From: Phycisphaerae bacterium
GTDB taxonomy: Bacteria > Planctomycetota > Phycisphaerae > UBA1845
Direction: 5' to 3'
DNA length: 64,000 nucleotides
Assembly: GCA_029260055.1 (NCBI GenBank)
Contig: JAJDDX010000461.1
Coordinates: forward strand, 1 to 64,000
Shown: one piece after another, positions 28,885-37,084 of the stretch
Numbering within the stretch: the stretch's first letter is position 1
Layout: every line of letters begins with the position of its first letter
Program-made: the position numbers and the translations under genes
The notes under the pieces: generated by a model
What the model was told of the DNA's origin: nothing
Database searches by the model: none
Seen by the model: the letters and a program-made list of their open reading frames with translations, nothing else

Positions 28885-29060
28885 GCCTCGATTATACAGC
28901 TTCCCCGGCGCCTCGGACATGCCTCGCCCAGGCCCGCCTTTAGTGTCGAAAGGCAGGCGAGGCACTATCTGTCGGCTCTCATCCCGGTCTCCCTTACCGG
29001 GATCGTGACGTGGCGGCGTGGCGAGAAACAGTAGGGAGCTCGCTTCGTCCGCCCTCTTGC

Positions 29061-29195
29061 TCATGAACTCTGGATCGCAACCGGCGTGCGCCCCCGAAAG
29101 CAGGCCGTCCCGGCGACCGCAAGGAGCAGCGTCATCACGATCGCACCCCAATCCGAGACGGCTGGAATCGGCGCAGTCCCACAGGCTTCAAAGGT
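29061..29195 (-). pseudogene. Orphan IPTL-CTERM-like sorting-signal gene end
   Basis: Minus strand: 'TFEACGTAPIPAVSDWGAIVMTLLLAVAGTACFRGRTPVAIQSS*', matching the C-terminus of the 30797-33466 protein; in-frame stop just upstream. Confidence 0.75.
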
Positions 29196-29232
29196 GCCCA
29201 AAGCTCAGTACCTGGCCTTTGAAGTGGACTGA
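29189..29232 (+). pseudogene. Orphan 3' end of a CDF-transporter gene copy
   Basis: 'KVPKAQYLAFEVD*' versus the intact CDF C-terminus 'KVPKARYLDLEVD*'; nucleotide similarity continues past the stop (gactgacgcgcNttccgctc). Confidence 0.75.
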
Positions 29233-29281
29233 CGCGCATTCCGCTCAGGAGACCCTGACGCAGTGGCGGCGGCTCCAGACT

Positions 29282-30595
29282 CTAATGATGATGGGTGCTC
29301 TCTAGCGAATCCGCGGCAGGCTCGTTCGCCGGATCGGCCGACTCCGCCGCAAGCGACGCCCGGATCCGATCCACGAGAACCGCCTGAGCCCGCTCGAGTT
29401 GCGGGTCGGCACCGCCACAGAAGCGGATGTCTCGCTCGACACGGAAGTCGGGCTGGGTCGGATGGCCTTCCAGTTTCGTACGCCGGCCGGGCAGCATGAG
29501 TAGACTTTCCTCATCGACGCGGCGTACGCCACCGACGGTCGTGACGTGGCCGGGCGTGGGTGTGCCGACCAGCGCTGCACGTCCGCCCTTCTGCGCCTCA
29601 TTGACGAGGAGTTCTTTCGCGCTACGCGTTCCATCGCCGATCAGAAACACCACGGGCTTGGTCCAGTGACGATGCTCTCCCAGCGGCCCGAACAGGAAGC
29701 CGCGACCTCGTCCGGCGAATCCGCCGATGCCGTCTCGATAATCCAACAGGAGTCCGTCGACATCGTCTTGCATGTCGAGGAGTTTCCAGTATTCCCGCGC
29801 GTCGCCCAAGAGCGTCCATCCGTGGAGATAGGCATAGCGAAACCCGCCATGCTCGACCGTGCGGATGCTCAACGACACGGCACGTTGCAGGGCATCGTGA
29901 AGCGATTCCTTCACCGGCGTCACGTCGACCACATAGATCAGACCCGGCCGGCGCTGCAGGCGCACGCGAACGGACGTGCCTCCCTTCCCTTTGAACGAAC
30001 GAATCGGAGTGAACGGCTCGCTATCCACGGTGAGCAACTCGTCTCCCACGCGAATGTCGGTTTCGTCTGCCACTGATCCCTTCAAGATACCGCGCACGAA
30101 CCAGCGGCCTCCGATTAGCTGGGGGAACAGCCCGATGTGCGCAATCCGCGTCTCGGGCCCATCCTCTTCGAACGTAGAAGCCAAATGCCAGTAGAGCCAA
30201 TCGTCGCTGATGAAGTAGTGGAAGTGCGAGACGCCGGCCGCCTTCAACATCGCGTTGACCGCCCCTGCGAACTGCGCACGTGACGAAGCTCGTTCGATCG
30301 ACGGACGGTGCAGCGTAAGCAATTCACGCCAATGCTCGAGCCCGATCAAGTCGGGCACGCGGGAAGCTTCAACCAGCTCGACGACGCGCTCCAGTCGCGC
30401 AAGCGAATCGGACGATACGCTGCTGTCGACCACCGCGTCCGGCGCGGGCCGATACAACTCGGCGACTGCCGCAGGCGAAAAGACGGCGCACGCCGTGATC
30501 GAGAGAACGACGAACAGCGTCGCCGACAGGTATCCGCGCAATCGTTGCCCCGCGACGAAAGAGGTTCCTACGATGTGTCTGTACCGAAACGCCAT
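29282..30595 (-). CDS. S41-family (tail-specific protease-like) peptidase with PDZ-like region
   Basis: 'RVGDELLTVDSEPFTPIRSFKGKGGTSVRVRLQRRPG' PDZ-like; 'DGLLLDYRDGIGG' and 'VVFLIGDGTRSAKELLVNEAQKGGRAALVGTPTPGH'. Confidence 0.75.
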   Translation of the reverse strand: MAFRYRHIVGTSFVAGQRLRGYLSATLFVVLSITACAVFSPAAVAELYRPAPDAVVDSSVSSDSLARLERVVELVEASRVPDLIGLEHWRELLTLHRPSIERASSRAQFAGAVNAMLKAAGVSHFHYFISDDWLYWHLASTFEEDGPETRIAHIGLFPQLIGGRWFVRGILKGSVADETDIRVGDELLTVDSEPFTPIRSFKGKGGTSVRVRLQRRPGLIYVVDVTPVKESLHDALQRAVSLSIRTVEHGGFRYAYLHGWTLLGDAREYWKLLDMQDDVDGLLLDYRDGIGGFAGRGRGFLFGPLGEHRHWTKPVVFLIGDGTRSAKELLVNEAQKGGRAALVGTPTPGHVTTVGGVRRVDEESLLMLPGRRTKLEGHPTQPDFRVERDIRFCGGADPQLERAQAVLVDRIRASLAAESADPANEPAADSLESTHHH

Positions 30596-30796
30596 GCCGT
30601 TACATCCTCCCCGCCGTTGCACCTTCCCCGTCGCACCCTCGCCACGAAGCTGCGCAAACCGGTGTAATGAACCAGACGACGCACAGCCACCCTACCTAGA
30701 AGGATTCCTGTACGTACTTGTCATGGTCGCCTCCACAAGGGTGTGATGTCACCGGATGAGGAAGTGATGGGAAGGTCGACTCGACCGCCCACTTGC

Positions 30797-33466
30797 TCAA
30801 ACGCCACTGGTCACAGCCGGCAACCGCCCCCGAAAACAGGCCGTCCCGGCGACCGCAAGCAGCAACGCCATCACGATCAGGCCCCAATCCGAAACGGCTG
30901 GGATCGGTGCAACGCCACAGGGTTCGAGGGTGGCCGAGAAGGCACTTCGGCCGTGCGTGAAGGCGATGAGCGTGTCGTCGTTCTTGAAGTCGAGCGTCTC
31001 GACGATCGTGTGCGCCAGTCCGTCGTTGACCGGCTCCCACGTCGAGCCGCCGTTGTTGGTTGCCATCACGCCGAGTTCGGTGGCTGCGTAGAGTTGGTTT
31101 GCGTTGCACGGGCGCACGGCGACCCAGTGGGTCGGGATGTCCGGAAGACCCGTCGTGCCACCGCCGTCGATCGGCGACCATCGGACGCTTCCTTTCGGCT
31201 TACGAAAGACGTGCGGGATGCCGTAATTCGAGTAGGTACAGTACGCCACGTCAGGATCGTCCGGATCAACCGCCACGCTGCTGATCCACCCGCCTTGATA
31301 GAGCCCATCGGTGTAGAGGGTCCAGGTCGGCGAAGGGTCGAGGCCGTTCGTCGTACGGGCGGCGAAGCCATCGGCGTAGCCAACGTACACTACATTACTG
31401 TCGGTCGGCGCTACGACGATCGCCGAAATCGTGCCTGCACCGGCGAAGTTCGGACCGGCTGGTTCCCACGATGCGGCACCGTTGGTGGTGCGCCACGGCC
31501 GCCCACCGCCCGTCCAGAGGACATTCGGATCGGATTGGTCCATGACGAAGGGCGTAATGAACAGCCCGTCGGTGTCGGTGATGCCGTCGACAGCGAGCGC
31601 GAAGGTCTCGCCGCCGTCGTAAGAGACGCGCAGTTCCGGAAAACCCTGAATCTCGACGAAGAGTCGCTGGCTGTCGGTCGGATCGATAGCGACGTAGCCG
31701 CCGTCGCCGCCCTGGATCATGCGCCAAGCGTTCGGCTGATCCGCAGCAAGCCCGCGGCTCGTGCCGTTGTCCTGAGCGCCGCCCACGTACATGTGCGTTT
31801 CGACGGCACTGTCGCCGTGATAGAACTGCGTCACGCCGTATCCGTTGTTGCAGCTTTCCCACGCTACGTCATGCTGCGGTCCGGGATCGGGACCGATCGG
31901 GCACTCCTCCTGCGTCGTGGCGGCGCGGGCATTGTATGTCTTGAAGATCCCGCCGTCGTTACCGACGAACATGGTCTGGTTCGCGGCGCCGTCGTAGTCC
32001 GGATGAAAGACGATCGTGTGGTTGTCGGGGTGAATGTAGGTCGGGGGCACCGGGTCATCCATGTAGTAGAACCAGTAGCTCGCCAGCCCGAACGTGGTCC
32101 CGGCATTATCCGAGCGAAACAGGTCGATTCCGCCGACCCACACTATATCGGGGTCGACCGGATCGACCGCGATGATGTTGTCGTACCAACCCTGCGAGTA
32201 GATGACCGGATGTTCGTAGCATCCCGTGGCAATGGCCACGTAGCTGAGCAACCATTCGCTGAACGGATGCCCGAAATCGAGCGATGATATCCACGACGCC
32301 CCGCCGTCGTCGGAACGAAACACGCTGTAGAGCTTCCCTTGCCAGGCGTCCGAGTTCTGGGCCATCAAGATGTACATGCGCTGGTTGTCGCTCGGCGCGA
32401 TGGCGAGCGTCATTCGGCCCTGCTCGGGTGGCGTCGCGTAACCCACCCACGTATCGCCTCCATCGACGCTTCTGAATAGGCCGTCCTTCTGAAAGCTTCC
32501 AAAAGCCGCGAGGAGCACATCGGGGTTGAGATCGGACCGGACCGCGAGATCGGTGCAGCCCACGCTACACCCGTTGGATTCCGGCACGGCCGGCGGATCG
32601 GTCAGTGCCCAGGGGTTTCGCAGCACGACGGACCAGGATGCACCGGCGTCGAGGCTCCGCCAGACGCCGAACATAGTGGCTGCATACAACCGGTTCGGGT
32701 CGTTCGGGCTGATCACGATCTTGTTGACGAAGTAGAACGAGCCGGTCGGTACGCCGTCGACCGTACCGGGAAGCAGGTTCCACGTCGCGCCCGAATCGGT
32801 CGATTTGAAGATGCCCAGGCCGCGGTGCTGAAAGTAGTTCGCGAAGAAGCCCTCTCCCGTGCCGGCATAGATGACCGCCGGGTTTGTCGGGTCGATGGCG
32901 ATGGTCGACACGGCGAGGTTCGGCAGAAGGTCGTCGGCGACCAGCCAGCTTGCGCCCGCGTCTATGCTCTTCCATATCCCGCCGGTCACCCCGGCTGCGT
33001 ACATCGTGTCGGGGTTGGTCGGATCAATCGCAATCGCTCGCGTCCGCCCGCCGATGTTGCCGGGTCCGATCGAATTCCATGCGCCAATTCCCCCGGCGCC
33101 GAATCGACCGCCGCGCTTACGCGCCAGCTCCTGTTCCCTTGCTTGGAGCTTCCGGGATTCGGCGTGAAGATGTTCGAGTGGAATGTCCGCGCCATCGAGC
33201 GGGCGGCGCTGTCGCAAGAAGAACTCTTGCGCTTCCTGCGGTTTGTCGAACCGTTCGAGGCTCTTTCTGGTGAGCTTGGCGTGCTTCTCTTGAAGCGCCG
33301 CGCGCATGACGGCCTGCTCAGCCGGAGACCAGTGTGGATTCACGCAACTCCAAGTGTCGTCGATGCCGCCCTCGAACGGACGATCGGGAAGCAGATGTCC
33401 GGCGCGGCCCAAGGTGAACACGCCAAGTACAAGGATGCCCCATCGCATGGTGCCGATTCTGCTCAT
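30797..33466 (-). CDS. Exported BNR/sortilin-like beta-propeller protein with IPTL-CTERM-like C-terminal signal
   Basis: Repeated 'SxDxGxTW' BNR motifs (KSIDAGASW, KSTDSGATW, RSLDAGASW, RSDDGGASW); C-term 'APIPAVSDWGLIVMALLLAVAGTACFRGRLPAVTSGV'. Confidence 0.88.
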   Translation of the reverse strand: MSRIGTMRWGILVLGVFTLGRAGHLLPDRPFEGGIDDTWSCVNPHWSPAEQAVMRAALQEKHAKLTRKSLERFDKPQEAQEFFLRQRRPLDGADIPLEHLHAESRKLQAREQELARKRGGRFGAGGIGAWNSIGPGNIGGRTRAIAIDPTNPDTMYAAGVTGGIWKSIDAGASWLVADDLLPNLAVSTIAIDPTNPAVIYAGTGEGFFANYFQHRGLGIFKSTDSGATWNLLPGTVDGVPTGSFYFVNKIVISPNDPNRLYAATMFGVWRSLDAGASWSVVLRNPWALTDPPAVPESNGCSVGCTDLAVRSDLNPDVLLAAFGSFQKDGLFRSVDGGDTWVGYATPPEQGRMTLAIAPSDNQRMYILMAQNSDAWQGKLYSVFRSDDGGASWISSLDFGHPFSEWLLSYVAIATGCYEHPVIYSQGWYDNIIAVDPVDPDIVWVGGIDLFRSDNAGTTFGLASYWFYYMDDPVPPTYIHPDNHTIVFHPDYDGAANQTMFVGNDGGIFKTYNARAATTQEECPIGPDPGPQHDVAWESCNNGYGVTQFYHGDSAVETHMYVGGAQDNGTSRGLAADQPNAWRMIQGGDGGYVAIDPTDSQRLFVEIQGFPELRVSYDGGETFALAVDGITDTDGLFITPFVMDQSDPNVLWTGGGRPWRTTNGAASWEPAGPNFAGAGTISAIVVAPTDSNVVYVGYADGFAARTTNGLDPSPTWTLYTDGLYQGGWISSVAVDPDDPDVAYCTYSNYGIPHVFRKPKGSVRWSPIDGGGTTGLPDIPTHWVAVRPCNANQLYAATELGVMATNNGGSTWEPVNDGLAHTIVETLDFKNDDTLIAFTHGRSAFSATLEPCGVAPIPAVSDWGLIVMALLLAVAGTACFRGRLPAVTSGV

Positions 33467-33619
33467 AGTCGGGTCTCCGCGAGGCGTGCCGCGTCCATCA
33501 GCCGAGGCCGCGACCCCCGCATGGAAGGCATGTGCTGCAGCTTGCAGCAGGCCGGCAGAGTATTGTACCCGATCGGTGGGCCCCGATTCAACGCAAAACC
33601 GGGCCAGGCGCATAAGCGC

Positions 33620-33655
33620 GGCGGGTGGGAAGGCATAAAGCTCATCCCACCCGCC
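33620..33655 (-). terminator. Hairpin downstream of the 33674-34717 gene
   Basis: GGCGGGTGGG-aaggcataaagctcat-CCCACCCGCC perfect 10-bp stem; no clear T-run. Confidence 0.5.
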
Positions 33656-33673
33656 AGGTACAACCATTCCTCT

Positions 33674-34717
33674 TTATGGCAACGGTGGACACGCGCTCGG
33701 AGGACAATCCAGCGGGGCGAGGAACCCCGTCCCGGTCAAGTAGTCGCCGCCCTGGAAGCCGCTGATCGCACGGTCCACGTCGTTGAAGTCGATCCCGCCG
33801 CCGCCGAAGCCGGGACACATCGGAGCCGAGACCGGACCCTGCAGGTCAAGCCACGACTTCGGCACGGCCTGCGCACTCTGGAACCCGCGCACGACAGCCA
33901 TGATATCTTTGAAGTTGCGGTTGCCGTCCGGTGGAAGCCCGACCACGGCGCCGACAACGTCGCCGTAGCCGCCGCTCCCGCTGATGTTCAGCACGGTGCT
34001 CAGCACCAACGGCTCGGAGTAGCTCGCCTCGCTCCCTTCATCCTCGCCGCTGACGATCGCCTGGATCTCGTAGACGAACTCCGGAACGACGGCACAGTCA
34101 CCGATGTGAACCGTGTCGACCGTACTCCAATCCATGTAGTGAGGCGTGCTCTGAATACGGGATAGCGCCTGCGGACTCGGTTCGGGCCCGCCGACGACGA
34201 TCGGAACCGGCTGCCCGATCCAGCCGAGCACTTCCCCGGTCGAGAGCCTGATGCGACGCGCGGTCGACAGCCCGGCATTGTCCACATTGGGCTTGATCAC
34301 GACGTAACGGTTGCGCCGCACATAGCAGACGCCGTCGCCGCCACTCGCAGTCGGAGCAGGGACGCAGTACACCTCGGAAGTCGAGCCGAGCCCGGCGAGG
34401 CAGTCGGCGTCGGTCGTACATGCCCGCACCGTGCCGTCGATGTCGAAGGCATCATCGGGCATCGGCCTGGCGGCGACCGCGCCGCCCGAAGCCAACGGCC
34501 AGAAGCCACCGGTCATCGTGTAGGCTCCTCCCGCCATGCTGCCCGCGTCAGGTTGGCCGGCCGTGCCGCTCAGTTCATAACCGCTCCCCTGACTCACTCC
34601 GCCGCCGCCGTCAACCGTGTGCCGGTCCATCGTGTAGGCTCCGCCCGTCTGCGCGAGGGCAGCGGAACTCGCGGCGAGGATCAGCGCGACGGCACCCAAT
34701 GACAATTGCGGTTTCAT
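33674..34717 (-). CDS. Exported 'IDGGG...GQPDAG' protein with shared C-terminal module
   Basis: 'TMDRHTVDGGGGVSQGSGYELSGTAGQPDAGSMAGGAYTMTGGFWP'; C-terminal module shared with 40329-41804. Confidence 0.8.
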   Translation of the reverse strand: MKPQLSLGAVALILAASSAALAQTGGAYTMDRHTVDGGGGVSQGSGYELSGTAGQPDAGSMAGGAYTMTGGFWPLASGGAVAARPMPDDAFDIDGTVRACTTDADCLAGLGSTSEVYCVPAPTASGGDGVCYVRRNRYVVIKPNVDNAGLSTARRIRLSTGEVLGWIGQPVPIVVGGPEPSPQALSRIQSTPHYMDWSTVDTVHIGDCAVVPEFVYEIQAIVSGEDEGSEASYSEPLVLSTVLNISGSGGYGDVVGAVVGLPPDGNRNFKDIMAVVRGFQSAQAVPKSWLDLQGPVSAPMCPGFGGGGIDFNDVDRAISGFQGGDYLTGTGFLAPLDCPPSACPPLP

Positions 34718-36960
34718 CGGGCACCTCCGATCGAACCATCGTCGGCGCTGAGGCCCAGATAGTCCTCCAGCCCGGCAATGCGCTCTTGAAGCGCCGCGAT
34801 CTGCGCGCCCTGCTTCAGCACGACCTGGTGCAGAGCCTGAATCGCTGTGAGCGCCACGCCGTCGGCATCAACCGTGCCGATGGATGTATCTGAATCGCCG
34901 AGCTCGAATGCCTGGTAGAAGTCCTGCGCCATCGGGCCCATGTGACGCACGCCCTCTTGTTCGATCGTGTATTTCCAGGTCGACAAGGGTAACTGCGAGA
35001 GACGATCGAGCACGTCGCGCCCGTCCACCGGCTCAACGTCTTCCTTGAGGTTTCGATCCGATGTGTTGGTCCACACGCCCGCCAGCGTCAGGCGCGCTCC
35101 GGTTGAAGTCTTGATCAGGTTCGCATAGTCGTTACGGATCTCGACCCAGTGCCCGCCATCGTCGAAGCGTGCGCCACCCTCGGCGCATACACGGAACTGG
35201 TCGTCGTGCTGGGACACGCAGCTCGAATCCCCGTGATCGGCCCAGACGAACGAGCCATTGTGCATCGCGTTGGCCCGTCTTCCCGCGGCGAAGCTGAACT
35301 GTCCGTCAGCGGTGTTCTCCGAGCCTCCGGGGACCGTTGCCCCGCTGGCCCCGGCACGGTTGTCCATACCGCCGCCGATGACGGAACTCCCTCCCATGGT
35401 GGTGTTGCCGCTGCCGCCGCCGATGACGCTATGGCTGCCGTCCATGGTGCGGTTGTGAACGCCGCCGCCGATGACGGAGAGCCAGGTGGCTGAATCGTTC
35501 TCGTGGCCACCGCCAATGACGACGGATTCGCCCGTAATGATGTTCCTGGTGCCGCCACCGATGATGGATGAACCGCCGGTGATCTGGTTTCCCACACCTC
35601 CGCTGATCGTGGAGTAACCGCCTGCAATTGTGTGTCCCGAATACTCATGCCCGCCACCGGCGATGGTAGCGCCGGACGAGTCCGGCGTTATGGCATTACC
35701 GGAAGAACCCCCGATGACCTGCACACTGGTGCCATCAGACACTAGTCGCATGGCGCGCATGTTGTTGACCTTCAGTTCGAGCGCCTGGTTGTCGGTGGTG
35801 CCGAGGAAGTTCGTGCCGGGTGTCGTGCCCGCGTTACCGGTCAGACTCCAGCCGCTACCGCCGCCGCCACCGGCAGTCCCTTGGACAGAACCGTCGGGGA
35901 ACTTGATCCCGCCGGCGGTGGACTCGATGATGCCGTTGACGGTGAGCTTGGAAGTCGGCGAGGTCGTGCCGATGCCGACCTTGCCATCGGAGGCGAACGT
36001 CATTCGGTCCGGCAAGGACGTGGGATCGCCAGCCATCGGACCACCGGCGATGTGCAGGTCAGCCGCGTTGGATCCCGCGTCGGATCTGAAAACGCGCCAC
36101 GTGTAGCCGGCTCCCGAATTCTGGAACAGGATCGCCTGCTCGTTTACGTTGTCGGCAACCTTCAGTGACAGGTTGCCGTCGACAAGGGTGAGCCTCTGGC
36201 TCGGGGCATCCGTCCCGATGCCGATCTTGTCACCGTTGCGCCCCAGTACGATCGAGCCGGCTGACCCGGATAGCGCGTCCAGCGTGAGCTTTGGATACGC
36301 CCCGCCCCACAGAAGCGGACCGACACTCGGATGGTAGACAAGTTCGGTCCATCGAATGTCGGGCTCTGAGGTGGACGCCGATCGCAGCGCGGCGTTGGAT
36401 CCCCTCAGTTCGAGGGTGGCATTCGGGCTTGTCGTGCCGATGCCGATCTTGCCGGCGGATTCATACAGCACGGACTGACCGATCTCGTCGGGCGAGGTGA
36501 ACTTCGGCAGGTAGTCGCCCGCCCCGGCTCCGATGATGCCCCCGGGCACGCTGTCGGCTGTCACTGCGTGATCCGAATGCATCGCATACGGTGCTGGTGT
36601 CAGCTCCTGACGGGGACCAAGCACCACAAAGTCGGCATCACCCGAGCACTTCACCGTCAACTCGAGGTACCGCTTCTCACCCGTGCAGGCACCCACGCCG
36701 AAATCCAACTGCTCGGAGACGAGCCCCTCCAACACATCAACGTCGGCGTACGCCAGCGTCGCGCCGACTTGGCTGCCCGCGGAGGGGGCATCCCACAGGC
36801 TGAACTCGAGGTCGCACGTGTCCGTCACGGCACTACCTGCGTCCTTGAGCTCACCCTGATACGTAAATGCCGTTCCCATGAGGTCTTGGCCGCGCACGGG
36901 GCCGGCAACCGCCACAAGCGCCGCAGCCATCGTCGCGATCAAGAATCGTTTGGTGTCCAT
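34714..36960 (-). CDS. YQGxL-type fibre protein with YadA-head-like repeats and C-terminal peptidase S74 chaperone domain
   Basis: 'AFTYQGELKDAGSAVTDTCDLEFSLWDAPSAG'; 'SVIGGGVHNRTMDGSHSVIGGGSGNTTMGGSSVIGGG'; 'NTSDRNLKEDVEPVDGRDVLDRLSQLPLSTWKYTIEQEGVRHMGPMAQDFYQAF' S74-like; ATGA overlap with downstream gene. Confidence 0.85.
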   Translation of the reverse strand: MDTKRFLIATMAAALVAVAGPVRGQDLMGTAFTYQGELKDAGSAVTDTCDLEFSLWDAPSAGSQVGATLAYADVDVLEGLVSEQLDFGVGACTGEKRYLELTVKCSGDADFVVLGPRQELTPAPYAMHSDHAVTADSVPGGIIGAGAGDYLPKFTSPDEIGQSVLYESAGKIGIGTTSPNATLELRGSNAALRSASTSEPDIRWTELVYHPSVGPLLWGGAYPKLTLDALSGSAGSIVLGRNGDKIGIGTDAPSQRLTLVDGNLSLKVADNVNEQAILFQNSGAGYTWRVFRSDAGSNAADLHIAGGPMAGDPTSLPDRMTFASDGKVGIGTTSPTSKLTVNGIIESTAGGIKFPDGSVQGTAGGGGGSGWSLTGNAGTTPGTNFLGTTDNQALELKVNNMRAMRLVSDGTSVQVIGGSSGNAITPDSSGATIAGGGHEYSGHTIAGGYSTISGGVGNQITGGSSIIGGGTRNIITGESVVIGGGHENDSATWLSVIGGGVHNRTMDGSHSVIGGGSGNTTMGGSSVIGGGMDNRAGASGATVPGGSENTADGQFSFAAGRRANAMHNGSFVWADHGDSSCVSQHDDQFRVCAEGGARFDDGGHWVEIRNDYANLIKTSTGARLTLAGVWTNTSDRNLKEDVEPVDGRDVLDRLSQLPLSTWKYTIEQEGVRHMGPMAQDFYQAFELGDSDTSIGTVDADGVALTAIQALHQVVLKQGAQIAALQERIAGLEDYLGLSADDGSIGGAR

Positions 36961-37084
36961 CGTAGTTCTCCCTTCAAGAGTCTCCGGCGTATCGCCACGT
37001 CACGAACGAACCGGGCATACCGACCGGCACGCGCCGGTCGCTGGGACTTGAAACGTCAACGACCGGAACAGACGACGCGTGTTT

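Noticed and set aside
30743-32287. Plus-strand 514-aa ORF opposite the BNR propeller gene
   Set aside because: Arg/Val/Asp-rich shadow translation without domains; the minus strand has regular BNR repeats.
34714-36960. Prophage tail-fibre remnant
   Set aside because: The S74 domain alone suggests phage, but there are no capsid, terminase, integrase or other tail genes, and the N-terminal module is shared with another exported protein in the window.
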